From: Candidatus Mycolicibacterium alkanivorans
Lineage (GTDB): Bacteria; Actinomycetota; Actinomycetes; Mycobacteriales; Mycobacteriaceae
Assembly: GCF_022760805.1 (NCBI RefSeq)
Contig: NZ_JAIVFL010000001.1
Location: 3,224,001 to 3,288,000, forward strand
Direction of reading: 5' to 3'
Length of the DNA: 64,000 nucleotides
The notes under the pieces are model-generated. The model saw only the letters and a program-made list of their open reading frames with translations, was not told the DNA's origin and did not search any database. The position numbers were made by a program, and so were the translations under genes. Positions 9,489-18,885 of the stretch are shown here, piece after piece. How positions within the stretch are numbered: position 1 is the first letter of the stretch; each line of letters begins with the position of its first letter.

Positions 9489-9515
9489 GGGAACTCTTAG
9501 CACCTGTCAGGCGTT
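9489..9515 (+). promoter_or_regulatory. SigE/SigH-type promoter of sigB
   Basis: GGGAACT (9489-9495) and CGTT (9512-9515) are separated by 16 bases. This fits the GGAAC and GTT elements recognised by the mycobacterial stress sigma factors SigE and SigH, and sigB is an established member of both regulons. Transcription would start about 30 bases before the sigB ATG, leaving a short leader that includes the AGGAGG site. Confidence 0.7.
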
Positions 9516-9552
9516 GGACCAACTGACAGTCGGAGCCGATCAGGAGGCCACC

Positions 9553-10512
9553 ATGGCAAATGCCACCACTAGCCGAGTCGACAGCGATCTGGACGCCCAG
9601 AGTCCGGCCGCCGACCTCGTGCGTGTGTATCTGAACGGCATCGGCAAGACCGCACTGCTCACCGCCGAGGACGAGGTCGCGCTGGCCAAGCGCATCGAAG
9701 CCGGGCTCTACGCCCAGCACCTGCTCGAGACCCGTAAGCGGCTGAGCGAGAACCGCAAACGTGATCTGGCCATCGTGGTGCGTGACGGCCAAGCCGCCCG
9801 CAGCCACCTGCTCGAGGCCAACCTGCGCCTGGTGGTGTCGCTGGCGAAGCGCTACACCGGACGCGGCATGCCGCTGCTGGACCTGATCCAGGAGGGCAAC
9901 CTCGGCCTGATCCGCGCGATGGAGAAATTCGACTATGCCAAGGGATTCAAGTTCTCCACGTATGCCACGTGGTGGATCCGCCAGGCCATCACCCGCGGTA
10001 TGGCCGACCAGAGCCGCACCATCCGGCTGCCCGTCCATCTCGTCGAGCAGGTCAACAAGCTGGCCCGGATCAAGCGGGAGATGCACCAGAACCTGGGCCG
10101 TGAGGCCACCGATGAGGAGCTGGCCGAAGAGTCCGGCATCCCGGTCGAGAAGATCAACGATCTGCTCGAGCACAGCCGTGACCCGGTGAGCCTGGACATG
10201 CCGGTCGGCAGCGACGAGGAAGCCCCGCTGGGTGACTTCATCGAGGATGCCGAGGCGATGTCGGCCGAGAATGCCGTGATCGCTGAGTTGCTGCACACCG
10301 ACATCCGCAGTGTGCTGGCCACCCTCGACGAGCGGGAGCATCAGGTGATCCGCCTGCGCTTCGGCCTCGACGACGGCCAGCCGCGCACCCTGGACCAGAT
10401 CGGCAAGCTGTTCGGCCTGTCGCGCGAGCGCGTCCGCCAGATCGAGCGCGAAGTGATGTCCAAGCTCCGCAACGGCGAACGCGCCGACCGGTTGCGGTCC
10501 TACGCCAGCTGA
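9553..10512 (+). CDS. sigB: RNA polymerase sigma factor SigB
   Basis: 319 residues. Group 2 sigma-70 factor, a near copy of the SigA core without the long N-terminal tail, used in stress and stationary phase. Region 1.2 is [19 protein letters not shown], region 2 contains [20 protein letters not shown] and [20 protein letters not shown], and the region 4.2 helix-turn-helix is [20 protein letters not shown]. The ATG at 9553 has an AGGAGG site 5 bases upstream and is preferred over an in-frame TTG at 9514. It sits between a stress-type promoter and a strong hairpin terminator, so it is probably its own transcription unit. Confidence 0.97.
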   Translation: MANATTSRVDSDLDAQSPAADLVRVYLNGIGKTALLTAEDEVALAKRIEAGLYAQHLLETRKRLSENRKRDLAIVVRDGQAARSHLLEANLRLVVSLAKRYTGRGMPLLDLIQEGNLGLIRAMEKFDYAKGFKFSTYATWWIRQAITRGMADQSRTIRLPVHLVEQVNKLARIKREMHQNLGREATDEELAEESGIPVEKINDLLEHSRDPVSLDMPVGSDEEAPLGDFIEDAEAMSAENAVIAELLHTDIRSVLATLDEREHQVIRLRFGLDDGQPRTLDQIGKLFGLSRERVRQIEREVMSKLRNGERADRLRSYAS

Positions 10513-10523
10513 CCAACCCCCTC

Positions 10524-10559
10524 CTGTATGCCCGCCGGCACCCGCCGGCGGGCATACAG
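10524..10559 (+). terminator. perfect 16-bp hairpin after sigB
   Basis: The arms CTGTATGCCCGCCGGC (10524-10539) and its exact complement (10544-10559) are separated by a 4-base loop, ACCC. It starts 12 bases after the sigB stop. There is no T-run, as is usual for mycobacterial intrinsic terminators. It should isolate sigB from ideR. Confidence 0.85.
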
Positions 10560-10631
10560 CTATCTGCCTGGTGTTGTGCGGCCGATCACCCAGCCGCGCC
10601 AGTAGACTCGACGGCGACGAAGGGTGACCTA

Positions 10632-11324
10632 ATGAACGACCTGGTCGATACCACCGAGATGTATCTGCGCACCGTCTACGACCTCGAGGAAGAGGGCGTC
10701 ACCCCGCTGCGTGCACGCATCGCGGAGCGGCTGGAGCAGAGCGGCCCGACGGTCAGCCAGACCGTGTCACGCATGGAGCGCGACGGCCTGCTGCACGTCG
10801 CCGGAGACCGCCACCTGGAGTTGACCGACAAGGGCCGTGCACTGGCCGTGTCGGTGATGCGTAAGCACCGCCTGGCCGAACGACTGCTTGTCGACGTCAT
10901 CGGCCTGCCGTGGGAGGAAGTCCACGCCGAAGCTTGCCGCTGGGAGCACGTGATGAGCGAGGACGTCGAGCGCCGCTTGGTCACGGTGCTCGACAACCCC
11001 ACCGTCTCCCCCTTCGGCAACCCGATTCCCGGCCTGTCCCTGCTCGGGCTGGACAACTTCAACCAGCGCCGGGAATCGAACCTGGTTCGGCTGACCGAGT
11101 TACCCGCCGGCTCGCCGGTGGCGGTGGTGGTTCGCCAACTCGCCGAACACGTCCAGGGCGATGTCAGGCTGATCAGCCGGCTCAAGGACGCCGGTGTGGT
11201 GCCGAATGCCCGTGTTCAGGTGGAAACCAACCCCGACGGCGGCGTGACGATCATCGTGAGCGGCCACGAGAGCGTCGACCTGCCCCACGAGATGGCCCAT
11301 GCCGTGAAGGTCGAGAAGGTCTAG
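10632..11324 (+). CDS. ideR: iron-dependent repressor IdeR
   Basis: 230 residues, DtxR family. It is activated by ferrous iron and represses siderophore genes while activating iron storage. A winged-helix DNA-binding domain (ARIAERLEQSGPTVSQTVSR) is followed by the dimerisation/metal domain. All known metal ligands are in place: Met10, Cys102, Glu105 and His106 for the primary site, His79, Glu83 and His98 for the ancillary site. The C-terminal SH3-like domain is present. The full length equals that of the M. tuberculosis protein. No IdeR operator was recognised in its own upstream region. Confidence 0.97.
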   Translation: MNDLVDTTEMYLRTVYDLEEEGVTPLRARIAERLEQSGPTVSQTVSRMERDGLLHVAGDRHLELTDKGRALAVSVMRKHRLAERLLVDVIGLPWEEVHAEACRWEHVMSEDVERRLVTVLDNPTVSPFGNPIPGLSLLGLDNFNQRRESNLVRLTELPAGSPVAVVVRQLAEHVQGDVRLISRLKDAGVVPNARVQVETNPDGGVTIIVSGHESVDLPHEMAHAVKVEKV

Positions 11325-11331
11325 CCACGAT

Positions 11332-12390
11332 CTAGACCGCGCGGCGGCCGAACGCCCGTCGCGGCGGGAGCCGCACCCCCAGCCGCTTGGCCAGCCGGTA
11401 GCCCGTTCCGGCGAGTTCCCGGATCTGCTCGGGGCGCATCCCCGACTGCAGCGCGGTGTCGAGCATGCCCGCCATCCGATGGTCGGGGTGGCTGCGCAAC
11501 GCCGCGTCCAGCGACACCCCGGCCAGCGGTCCGTCACCGCGTGCATATGCCGAAAATGCAAGCAGGGCAAGAGCTTCGGCGCGCCACGGGTCCGGCAGGG
11601 TGCGTGCCAGCAGCGCCCACAGCGTTTCGGCCTGCCCCGCGCCGGAACCGACCGCCAGCGCATAGAGGGTGTCGCGCACCGCGACGTCGCCCAGCGCGCA
11701 CGCCAGCGCCGCTACCTCGGCATCTCCGAGGTCGGCACCCTCGCATACCCGGGCCGCCGCGGCGATGGCCGCCTCCACATCGCGCCTACCGCAGCCGTCG
11801 GGGTCTTCGCGCCAGTCCATCTCCCGCGCCGACGCGGCCTCCCCGATCAACGCCACCAGTGAGTCGGCATGCCCGGGATCGGCCACGGCGACCACCGCCT
11901 TCAGATCGTCGCGGGTGCCGTAGAGCCGCCTGCCGTCGAGCACCGCCGCGGCGGCCAGCGGAGAAGCGGTCGGGTCCTCGACCGTCCCGGACTCACCACA
12001 GCCGTCGACGCAATGCCAACTGCCGCCGGCCTCGATGCGGTCGACCACGTGGGCGGCGTACAGGCCCATGTGGTGCTCGGCCAGTGCGGTGGTCAGCGCG
12101 TCGCACAGGTCCCGGTAGTCGTCGTTGCACATCGGGCAGGGCGCGCCCTGGGCGTCGACGATCACCGCCACGACGGCGTCGGCGCCCGAGGCCCCGGCGA
12201 CTTCGACGAGGTGGCCGACCTCCCCGGCCAGGGCGAGCGACAGGTCGACACGCATGACAGCGCCCAGTTCGCCCCGCTCGAGAGAGACGAGGACCAGGGA
12301 CTTCTCCGGCACGAAGCCGAGAACAGCAGGCAGGGCGGCGATGAGCGCGCCGGGACGGGTGAAGCGGTAATCAGGTCGGTGCTTGGTCAT
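11332..12390 (-). CDS. DUF4192 family protein (Rv2712c-like)
   Basis: 352 residues. It starts [19 protein letters not shown] and contains [19 protein letters not shown], the typical opening of DUF4192. It continues with repeated Ala-rich helices and ends in an Arg-rich tail, [13 protein letters not shown]. The open frame continues upstream for another 600 codons opposite sthA, but that is an antisense shadow. It is convergent with ideR (7 bases apart) and divergent from sthA. Function unknown. Confidence 0.85.
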   Translation of the reverse strand: MTKHRPDYRFTRPGALIAALPAVLGFVPEKSLVLVSLERGELGAVMRVDLSLALAGEVGHLVEVAGASGADAVVAVIVDAQGAPCPMCNDDYRDLCDALTTALAEHHMGLYAAHVVDRIEAGGSWHCVDGCGESGTVEDPTASPLAAAAVLDGRRLYGTRDDLKAVVAVADPGHADSLVALIGEAASAREMDWREDPDGCGRRDVEAAIAAAARVCEGADLGDAEVAALACALGDVAVRDTLYALAVGSGAGQAETLWALLARTLPDPWRAEALALLAFSAYARGDGPLAGVSLDAALRSHPDHRMAGMLDTALQSGMRPEQIRELAGTGYRLAKRLGVRLPPRRAFGRRAV

Positions 12391-12567
12391 GACCGAGACG
12401 CTGTCAACGGACACCGTCAGGACCGGCCCGGCCGGCGCCGATCGCGCCAAGACTGTGGACGAAGTCCGAACTGGGGACAACCTGGGGCATGGTCCGACCA
12501 CATTGTTCACACCGTATTGACACCGTCGGCATGCGAGGTTCGGCAAACCGGCGTACACCTTTTCCTT

Positions 12568-13980
12568 GTGAGCGTGGAATACGACCTCGTCGTCCTCGGA
12601 TCGGGCCCCGGTGGCCAGAAGGCCGCCATCGCCGCGGCCAAGCTGGGCAAGTCGGTGGCCATCATCGAGCGGGGTCGCATGCTCGGCGGCGTCTGCGTCA
12701 ACACCGGCACCATCCCGTCGAAGACACTGCGCGAGGCCGTCCTCTACCTGACCGGCATGAGCCAGCGCGAGCTCTACGGCGCCAGCTACCGGGTCAAGGA
12801 GAAGATCACTCCCGCCGACCTGCTGGCCCGCACCCAGCACGTCATCGGCAAGGAAGTCGACGTGGTGCGAAACCAGTTGATGCGCAACGGGGTCGAACTC
12901 TACGAAGGCCACGGCCGGTTCCGCGACGAGCACACCATCCAGGTCGAGGACCCCACCCGCGCCGAACGCATCACGGTCAGCGGCCGCTATGTCATCATCG
13001 CCACCGGCACCACCCCGGCACGGCCGCCCGGAGTCGAGTTCGACGAGAACCGGGTGCTGGACTCCGACGGCATCCTCGACCTGAAGTCCATCCCCGGCTC
13101 GATGGTCGTCGTCGGCGCCGGCGTCATCGGCATCGAGTACGCCTCGATGTTCGCCGCGCTGGGCACCAAGGTCACCGTGGTGGAAAAACGTGATTCGATG
13201 CTGGAGTTCTGCGACCCCGAGATCGTCGAAGCGCTGCGCTTCCACCTGCGCGACCTCGCAGTGACCTTCCGCTTCGGCGAGGAGGTGACCGCCGTCGACG
13301 TCGGCTCGGCGGGCACGGTCACCACCCTGGCCAGTGGCAAGCAGATCCCGGCCGAGACCGTCATGTACTCGGCGGGCCGCCAGGGCCAGACCGCCCACCT
13401 CGACCTGACCAACGCCGGCTTGGAAGCCGACAACCGAGGCCGAATCTTCGTCGACGACAAGACTTTCCAGACCAAGGTCGACCACATCTACGCTGTCGGC
13501 GACGTGATCGGCTTCCCCGCGCTGGCCGCGACCTCGATGGAACAGGGCCGGCTGGCCGCCTACCACGCCTTCGGCGAGCCCACGGCCGGCATGACCGTCC
13601 TGCAGCCGATCGGCATCTACTCGATTCCCGAGGTCTCCTATGTCGGCGCCACCGAGGTGGACCTGACCAAGGACTCCATCCCCTATGAGGTCGGGGTGTC
13701 CCGCTACCGCGAGCTGGCCCGCGGCCAGATCGCCGGCGACTCCTACGGCATGCTCAAGCTGCTGGTGTCCACCGAGGACCTCAGGCTGCTCGGCGTCCAC
13801 ATCTTCGGCACCGCGGCCACCGAACTGGTGCACATCGGGCAGGCCGTGATGGGCTGCGGCGGCACCGTCGAATACCTGGTCGACGCGGTCTTCAACTACC
13901 CCACGTTCTCGGAGGCCTACAAGGTCGCCGCACTGGACGTGATGAATAAGTTGCGGGCGCTGAGCCAGTTCCGCCGTTAA
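12568..13980 (+). CDS. sthA: soluble pyridine nucleotide transhydrogenase
   Basis: 470 residues. FAD-dependent enzyme that moves hydride between NADPH and NAD+. The FAD motif [17 protein letters not shown] is at about residues 11-27. The usual disulfide of this family is replaced by CVNTGT, with only the first Cys kept, as expected for SthA rather than lipoamide dehydrogenase. The NAD(P) motif [17 protein letters not shown] lies mid-protein, the second FAD motif is [13 protein letters not shown], and the dimerisation domain ends [11 protein letters not shown]. The GTG start gives [12 protein letters not shown]. It corresponds to Rv2713. Confidence 0.95.
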   Translation: MSVEYDLVVLGSGPGGQKAAIAAAKLGKSVAIIERGRMLGGVCVNTGTIPSKTLREAVLYLTGMSQRELYGASYRVKEKITPADLLARTQHVIGKEVDVVRNQLMRNGVELYEGHGRFRDEHTIQVEDPTRAERITVSGRYVIIATGTTPARPPGVEFDENRVLDSDGILDLKSIPGSMVVVGAGVIGIEYASMFAALGTKVTVVEKRDSMLEFCDPEIVEALRFHLRDLAVTFRFGEEVTAVDVGSAGTVTTLASGKQIPAETVMYSAGRQGQTAHLDLTNAGLEADNRGRIFVDDKTFQTKVDHIYAVGDVIGFPALAATSMEQGRLAAYHAFGEPTAGMTVLQPIGIYSIPEVSYVGATEVDLTKDSIPYEVGVSRYRELARGQIAGDSYGMLKLLVSTEDLRLLGVHIFGTAATELVHIGQAVMGCGGTVEYLVDAVFNYPTFSEAYKVAALDVMNKLRALSQFRR

Positions 13981-14112
13981 CCGCCGATCACGCAGATGAT
14001 CTCGTGACCCCTGATCCACCGGGCGCTCGACAGCCGCTGGCTGGGGGAACGGTCGGGAGTCCGGCTGCGTTGACCAACACGGGTGCCGACGGTGGCACCG
14101 CCCCGATTCTGA

Positions 14113-14125
14113 GACACTAGGTGTC
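14113..14125. promoter_or_regulatory. 13-bp dyad upstream of the PAC2 gene
   Basis: GACAC and GTGTC flank TAG, giving a perfect short inverted repeat about 54 bases before the PAC2 start codon. It lies where an operator or promoter could be, but no regulator is known to me for this site. The 198-base gap between sthA and the PAC2 gene holds nothing else that I recognise. Confidence 0.3.
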
Positions 14126-14178
14126 ACGGTACAAGGGCGGCGACGAGCTATCCGGGCACCGAGAAGGAGGCGGAAGCG

Positions 14179-15153
14179 ATGGAAGACGAGCAGGCACAGA
14201 ACTATCACCCCGAACACCCCGGGATGTACGAGCTGGAGTTTCCGGCACCTCAGCTATCGTCGTCCGACGGCCGGGGACCGGTGCTGATCCACGCCCTGGA
14301 GGGATTCTCTGACGCCGGGCACGCCGTCCGCCTGGCCGCCGAGCACCTCAGGAACACCCTGGACACCGAACTGGTGGCCTCCTTCGCCATCGACGAACTG
14401 CTCGACTACCGCTCGCGCCGGCCGCCGATGACCTTCAAGACCGACCACTTCACCCACTACGAAGACCCGCAACTGAACCTCTACGCCCTGCACGACAGCC
14501 TCGGTACGCCGTTCCTGCTGCTGGCGGGCCTGGAGCCGGACCTGAAATGGGAGCGGTTCGTCACCGCGGTGCGGCTGCTGGCCGAACGGCTCGGCGTGCG
14601 CCAGACCATCGGGCTGGGCACCATGCCGATGGCGGTGCCGCACACCCGGCCGGTGACGATGACCGCCCACTCGAACAACCGGGAGCTCATCTCCGACCAT
14701 CAGCCGTGGGTGGGCGAGGTGCAAGTGCCGGCCAGCGTGTCCAATCTGCTGGAGTACCGGATGGCCCAGCACGGGCACGAGGTGCTCGGGTTCACCGCGC
14801 ACGTGCCGCACTACCTGGCCCAGACCGACTACCCGGCCGCCGCCGAAGCGCTGCTCGAGCAAGTCGCCAAGACGGCTTCGCTGGCGTTTCCGCTGCGCGC
14901 GCTGACCGATGCCGGGGCCACGATCCGGACCAAGATCGACGAGCAGGTCGACGCGAGTCCCGAAGTCGCTCGGGTGGTGAGCGCACTGGAGCGACAGTAC
15001 GATGCATTCGTTGCCGCTCAGGAGAACCGGTCGTTGCTGGCCCGCGACGAGGAACTCCCCAGCGGCGAGGAATTGGCCGGGGAGTTCGAGCGGTTCCTGG
15101 CCGAGCATGCCGACGACTTCAAAGATGGTCCCAGCGGCGACGGCGAGACCTGA
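14179..15153 (+). CDS. PAC2 family protein (Rv2714-like)
   Basis: 324 residues, matching the length and position of Rv2714. The PAC2 fold is suggested by VLIHALEGFSDAGHAVRLA at about residues 35-53 and GLGTMPMAVPHTRPV mid-protein. Related domains act as chaperones in proteasome assembly in eukaryotes; the mycobacterial role is unknown. The C-terminus is acidic and helical, without a signal peptide. An AAGGAGGCGG ribosome binding site precedes the ATG. It is followed 32 bases later by an alpha/beta hydrolase on the same strand, suggesting an operon. Confidence 0.85.
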   Translation: MEDEQAQNYHPEHPGMYELEFPAPQLSSSDGRGPVLIHALEGFSDAGHAVRLAAEHLRNTLDTELVASFAIDELLDYRSRRPPMTFKTDHFTHYEDPQLNLYALHDSLGTPFLLLAGLEPDLKWERFVTAVRLLAERLGVRQTIGLGTMPMAVPHTRPVTMTAHSNNRELISDHQPWVGEVQVPASVSNLLEYRMAQHGHEVLGFTAHVPHYLAQTDYPAAAEALLEQVAKTASLAFPLRALTDAGATIRTKIDEQVDASPEVARVVSALERQYDAFVAAQENRSLLARDEELPSGEELAGEFERFLAEHADDFKDGPSGDGET

Positions 15154-15185
15154 CGGAGTCCACCGCGCCGACGACAAGGTTGGAC

Positions 15186-16208
15186 ATGACGCAGCGAAAG
15201 CCCAATCTGCAGGCGGTGCGAGAGGTGACTCCGACGCTGCATTTCCGGACCATCCACGGTTATCGCCGGGCGTTTCGCGTCGCCGGTTCAGGTCCAGTGC
15301 TGTTGCTGATCCACGGGATCGGCGACAACTCGACGACCTGGCACCCGGTGCACAGCAAGCTGGCCCAACGGTTCACCGTGATCGCACCGGACCTGCTGGG
15401 GCACGGCCAGTCCGACAAACCGCGGGCCGACTACTCGGTGGCGGCCTACGCCAACGGCATGCGCGATATGCTGAGCGTGCTCGACGTCGACAGGGTGACC
15501 GTGGTCGGCCATTCACTCGGTGGCGGAGTGGCCATGCAATTCGCCTACCAGTTCCCGCAGCTCGTGGAGCGGCTCATCCTGATCGGGGCAGGGGGCGTCA
15601 CCAAGGACGTCAACGTCGCGCTGCGGTTCGCTTCGCTGCCGCTGGGCGGTGAGGCGCTGGCGCTGCTGCGGCTGCCGATGGTGTTGCCTGCGCTGCAGGT
15701 GGCCGGACAGGCGTTGGGTGCCCTGTTCGGATCCACCGGCCTGGGCCGGGACATCCCCGATGCGCTGCGGATCCTCACCGACCTACCCGAACCCACCGCG
15801 TCCTCGGCGTTCACCCGCACGCTGCGCTCGGTGGTGGACTGGCGCGGCCAGGTGGTCACCATGCTCGACCGATGTTATCTGACCGAATCCGTTCCTGTGC
15901 AATTGATTTGGGGCGAACAGGACGCCGTGATCCCGGTCAGCCACGCCCTGATGGCGCACTCCGCCATGCCCGGCTCGCAGCTGGAGATCTTCGCCCGCTC
16001 CGGGCACTTCCCGTTCCACGACGACCCCGACCGTTTCGTCGAGGTCGTCGAACGATTCATCGGTTCCACCGCCCCGGCCGAATACGACCAGGCCGCGCTG
16101 CGCGAACTCCTGCGCACCGGGATCCGCGAGCGTTCGGTCACCGGCTCGCTCGACACCCGGGTGGCAGTGCTCGATGCGATGGATACCGACGAACGCAGCG
16201 CCACCTGA
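15186..16208 (+). CDS. alpha/beta-fold hydrolase (Rv2715-like)
   Basis: 340 residues. The oxyanion motif LLIHGIGDNSTTW is at about residue 38, the nucleophile elbow VVGHSLGGG at about residue 108, and the acid and His positions fit WGEQDAVIPVSH and SGHFPFHDDP. This is a complete catalytic triad layout of the epoxide-hydrolase/meta-cleavage hydrolase type. No signal peptide is visible. The substrate is not evident from the sequence; a lipid or aromatic ester is possible. Probably co-transcribed with the PAC2 gene upstream. Confidence 0.88.
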   Translation: MTQRKPNLQAVREVTPTLHFRTIHGYRRAFRVAGSGPVLLLIHGIGDNSTTWHPVHSKLAQRFTVIAPDLLGHGQSDKPRADYSVAAYANGMRDMLSVLDVDRVTVVGHSLGGGVAMQFAYQFPQLVERLILIGAGGVTKDVNVALRFASLPLGGEALALLRLPMVLPALQVAGQALGALFGSTGLGRDIPDALRILTDLPEPTASSAFTRTLRSVVDWRGQVVTMLDRCYLTESVPVQLIWGEQDAVIPVSHALMAHSAMPGSQLEIFARSGHFPFHDDPDRFVEVVERFIGSTAPAEYDQAALRELLRTGIRERSVTGSLDTRVAVLDAMDTDERSAT

Positions 16209-16244
16209 GCCCTGCCGCCGCGCCAGCTGTCGTAGAGTCGGGGC

Positions 16245-16931
16245 ATGACCGTCGACGTGAGCGTCTTGCGGGTGTTCACCGATGCCGAGGGCAACTTCGG
16301 CAACCCACTCGGAGTGGTCGACGCCGCGGCCGTGCCCGCCGGTGAGCGACAACGCCTGGCCACCGAATTGGGTTACAGCGAGACGATATTCATCGACCTG
16401 CCGGAGCCGGGGTCGACCACCGCGCACGCGCGAATCTTCACCCCAGCCGTCGAGCTGCCCTTCGCCGGTCACCCGACGTTGGGCGCCGCCTGGTGGCTGC
16501 GGCAGCGGGGCACACCGATCCACACCCTGCAGGTGCCCGCGGGCATCGTGCAGATCAGTGAAGACGGACCGCTCACCGTCATCCGGGCGCGCGCGGAGTG
16601 GTCTCCGGAGTTCGTCATCCAGGACCTGTCCTCGGTCGACGAGCTGCTGGCCGCCGATCCGGCCGCCTATCCCGACGACGTCTACCACTACCTGTGGGCG
16701 TGGCTGGACCGCGACCGCGGCCACATCCGCTCCCGGATGTTCGCCAACGAACTCGGCGTTCCCGAGGACGAGGCCACTGGTTCGGCCGCGGCGCGGATGA
16801 CCGACTACCTCAGCCGCGACTTGACGATCACTCAGGGCAGGGGGTCGCAGCTCTACACGAGGTGGAGTCCAGAGGGGTGGGTGGGTGTCGCCGGTCGGGT
16901 GGTCAGCGACGGAGTACGCCACGTCGGCTGA
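16245..16931 (+). CDS. PhzF family isomerase/epimerase (Rv2716-like)
   Basis: 228 residues. PhzF-type fold with the N-terminal [16 protein letters not shown] (conserved GNP and the catalytic Glu region), [13 protein letters not shown] and, in the second half, [13 protein letters not shown], the DEATGSAA phosphate/substrate loop. The second domain is short compared with the approximately 260-300 residues of many homologues, but equals the H37Rv protein. Substrate unknown. It ends 6 bases from the convergent nrdR. Confidence 0.88.
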   Translation: MTVDVSVLRVFTDAEGNFGNPLGVVDAAAVPAGERQRLATELGYSETIFIDLPEPGSTTAHARIFTPAVELPFAGHPTLGAAWWLRQRGTPIHTLQVPAGIVQISEDGPLTVIRARAEWSPEFVIQDLSSVDELLAADPAAYPDDVYHYLWAWLDRDRGHIRSRMFANELGVPEDEATGSAAARMTDYLSRDLTITQGRGSQLYTRWSPEGWVGVAGRVVSDGVRHVG

Positions 16932-16937
16932 TCGGCG

Positions 16938-17402
16938 TCAGCCCGATGTCCCGACCCTGCGGTGGGCGCGCAGCGCCTCGATCTCACGCTCGAAGTCCTC
17001 GGCGGAGCTGAACGACCGATACACCGAGGCGAACCGAAGATAGGCGACCTCGTCGAGCTCGCGCAGCGGACCGAGGATGGCCAGGCCCACCTCGTGGCTG
17101 GGAATCTCCGGCGAACCCGCGGCCCGTACCGTGTCCTCGACCTGTTGGGCGAGCAGATTGAGCGCGTCGTCGTCGACCTGACGGCCCTGACACGCCCGGC
17201 GCACGCCAGTGATCACCTTTTCCCGGCTGAACGGCTCGGTGACACCGCTGCGCTTCACGACGGCCAGCACCGCGGTCTCCACGGTGGTGAACCGCCGCCC
17301 GCATTCGGGGCAGGATCTGCGGCGACGAATCGCCTGGCCTTCATCGGTCTCGCGGGAGTCGACCACGCGGGAGTCCGGGTGCCGGCAGAACGGACAGTGC
17401 AT
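16938..17402 (-). CDS. nrdR: transcriptional repressor NrdR
   Basis: 154 residues. Represses ribonucleotide reductase genes in response to ATP/dATP. The zinc ribbon has Cys3, Cys6, Cys31 and Cys34 (MHCPFC and SCPECG), followed by an ATP-cone domain from about residue 46 ([20 protein letters not shown]) and ending in a basic tail. The ATG at 17402 is the only sensible start, since it places the first zinc ligands at the canonical positions. It lies downstream of the LysM/SOS gene on the same strand. Confidence 0.96.
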   Translation of the reverse strand: MHCPFCRHPDSRVVDSRETDEGQAIRRRRSCPECGRRFTTVETAVLAVVKRSGVTEPFSREKVITGVRRACQGRQVDDDALNLLAQQVEDTVRAAGSPEIPSHEVGLAILGPLRELDEVAYLRFASVYRSFSSAEDFEREIEALRAHRRVGTSG

Positions 17403-17505
17403 GACCGCTCCTTCGCCGCCGGTACAGCCCGATGTTGTGAACCACCCAGAGCCTACCTGCGCCGTCCACCGGCCCGCCGTGTCGCCGTCCATGGCCGGGG
17501 CGCGA

Positions 17506-17967
17506 TCAGCCGATCGGTGCGATCAGCGTCTGACCGGCGTCCAGCGACGCCGAATCGAGCTTGTTGAGGTCGCGGATACGCTGCACCACCTGGCTGACCG
17601 GCGCGTCCGGAGCCGCCCGCGCCGCGACCTGCTCCAGGGACTCCCCGGCCTGGACCTGCACGACGGCGAGCTGATCGGGAATCTGTGCCGGGGCCACCGC
17701 GCCGGAACTGAAGTGCGCCAACGAACCGAGCCACAGGGTGATCAGCGCCGCCAGACCGGCCAGGGCGATGGTCACCGCCGTGCTGACCGGCCTGCGGCTG
17801 TGCACGGCCTGCGACACCGGGACGCCGGTGCCGCGATAGCGCATCGGCGCCGCAGCGGGGCGCGATGGGCCGGGGCGCGATGAGCCGGGGCGCTGGCGGG
17901 CCGGGGTCCGGCTCGGCCGGAAACCCGACGGCCACGAAACCACCTGCCGATCGTCGATGACTGTCAC
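17506..17967 (-). CDS. LysM-domain membrane protein, SOS-linked cell-division control (Rv2719c-like)
   Basis: 153 residues. A Pro/Ser/Arg-rich cytosolic region is followed by one membrane helix at about residues 63-83 ([19 protein letters not shown]) and a LysM peptidoglycan-binding domain ([16 protein letters not shown] to [13 protein letters not shown]). It is divergent from lexA with LexA boxes in the shared region. The M. tuberculosis homologue Rv2719c is a DNA-damage-induced cell-wall hydrolase that blocks division. An in-frame 15-base tandem repeat encodes the Ser-Arg-Pro stretch. Confidence 0.85.
   Translation of the reverse strand: MTVIDDRQVVSWPSGFRPSRTPARQRPGSSRPGPSRPAAAPMRYRGTGVPVSQAVHSRRPVSTAVTIALAGLAALITLWLGSLAHFSSGAVAPAQIPDQLAVVQVQAGESLEQVAARAAPDAPVSQVVQRIRDLNKLDSASLDAGQTLIAPIG
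17857..17901. repeat. 15-bp tandem repeat inside the LysM gene
   Basis: Three consecutive copies of a 15-base unit beginning GGGGCGCGATG start at 17857, 17872 and 17887; the third is degenerate. The unit is a multiple of three and encodes the five-residue Ser-Arg-Pro-Gly repeat in the cytosolic tail, so copy number could vary without breaking the frame. Confidence 0.6.
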
Positions 17968-17997
17968 GTCCGCTCCTTCCGTCGAGGCGCCCGCTGT

Positions 17998-18013
17998 TCG
18001 TTCTTGTGTTCGA
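17998..18013. promoter_or_regulatory. LexA box, weaker match (near the LysM gene)
   Basis: TCGTTC-TTGT-GTTCGA matches the mycobacterial SOS box TCGAAC-N4-GTTCGA at 10 of 12 fixed positions. It lies 31 bases upstream of the LysM gene start on the minus strand, so it could repress that promoter. Confidence 0.5.
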
Positions 18014-18020
18014 ATTCTAC

Positions 18021-18036
18021 TCGATCATGTGTTCGA
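18021..18036. promoter_or_regulatory. LexA box in the lexA/LysM divergent region
   Basis: TCGATC-ATGT-GTTCGA differs from the SOS box consensus at one fixed position. It sits between the divergent LysM gene and lexA and could serve both. A further half-site, TCGAAC, follows at about 18040. Confidence 0.75.
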
Positions 18037-18132
18037 TACTCGAACATGCGAGCGAGCGTGTCGGAAGAATAGAGCGGCTCACCGACAAGTTTTCGCGGAG
18101 CGCGATCAGGCCGGCGACGCGATGCGACACGC

Positions 18133-18148
18133 TCGAACAAATGTTTGA
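18133..18148. promoter_or_regulatory. LexA box of lexA
   Basis: TCGAAC-AAAT-GTTTGA has one mismatch to the SOS box and ends 32 bases before the lexA start codon, the expected place for autorepression. Confidence 0.8.
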
Positions 18149-18180
18149 TTCTCGTCGGCAGTGCGACTACATTCGGCGCC

Positions 18181-18858
18181 ATGAGCGACCGCACTGAGAC
18201 AACTCCCGACTCCGGACTGACCGAGCGGCAGCGCACCATCCTCGACGTCATTCGCGCCTCGGTCACCACCCGTGGCTATCCCCCGAGCATCCGTGAGATC
18301 GGCGATGCCGTCGGCCTCACCTCGACGTCGTCGGTGGCCCACCAGTTGCGCACGCTGGAGCGAAAGGGTTATCTGCGCCGCGACCCGAACCGGCCCCGCG
18401 CGGTCGACGTGCGTGGTGCCGACGACCGCGCGGCCCCCGCTGCCCCCGCGGCAACCGAGGTCGCCGGCTCCGACGCGCTGCCGGAACCCACCTTCGTCCC
18501 GGTCCTCGGCCGGATCGCGGCAGGCGGCCCCATTCTGGCCGAAGAGGTCGTCACCGACGTCTTCCCGCTACCGCGCGAACTCGTCGGTGAAGGCTCGCTG
18601 TTCCTGCTCAAGGTTGTGGGCGAGTCCATGATCGACGCGGCGATCTGTGACGGCGACTGGGTCGTCATCCGCCAGCAGAACGTCGCCGAGAACGGCGACA
18701 TCGTGGCGGCGATGATCGACGGCGAGGCCACCGTGAAGACCTTCAAGCGCGCGGGCGGCCAGGTCTGGCTGATGCCGCACAATCCGGCGTTCGACCCGAT
18801 TCCCGGAAACGACGCCGCCATCTTGGGCAAGGTCGTCACCGTCATCCGCAAGGTCTAG
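18181..18858 (+). CDS. lexA: SOS repressor LexA
   Basis: 225 residues. Winged helix-turn-helix DNA-binding domain ([20 protein letters not shown], about residues 36-55), Ala/Asp-rich linker, then the S24 peptidase-like dimerisation domain. The self-cleavage site is Ala114-Gly115 in RIAAGGP, and the catalytic pair is Ser149 (VVGESM) and Lys186 (ATVKTF). RecA-stimulated self-cleavage releases the SOS regulon. The ATG at 18181 is chosen over the open frame upstream because it gives the family N-terminus and places the nearest LexA box just outside the gene. Confidence 0.97.
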   Translation: MSDRTETTPDSGLTERQRTILDVIRASVTTRGYPPSIREIGDAVGLTSTSSVAHQLRTLERKGYLRRDPNRPRAVDVRGADDRAAPAAPAATEVAGSDALPEPTFVPVLGRIAAGGPILAEEVVTDVFPLPRELVGEGSLFLLKVVGESMIDAAICDGDWVVIRQQNVAENGDIVAAMIDGEATVKTFKRAGGQVWLMPHNPAFDPIPGNDAAILGKVVTVIRKV

Positions 18859-18885
18859 CCGGGACTCCGTCCCTGCCGACCGCGA

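Noticed and set aside
10560..10631. IdeR operator in front of ideR
   Set aside because: No TTAGGTTAG-type 19-bp palindrome could be recognised.
12391..14217. Upstream extension of the DUF4192 frame by about 600 codons on the minus strand
   Set aside because: It is antisense to sthA over nearly its whole length; the low-complexity protein (Gly/Asp/Val/His) is a GC-rich shadow, and the DUF4192 start is clear at 12390.
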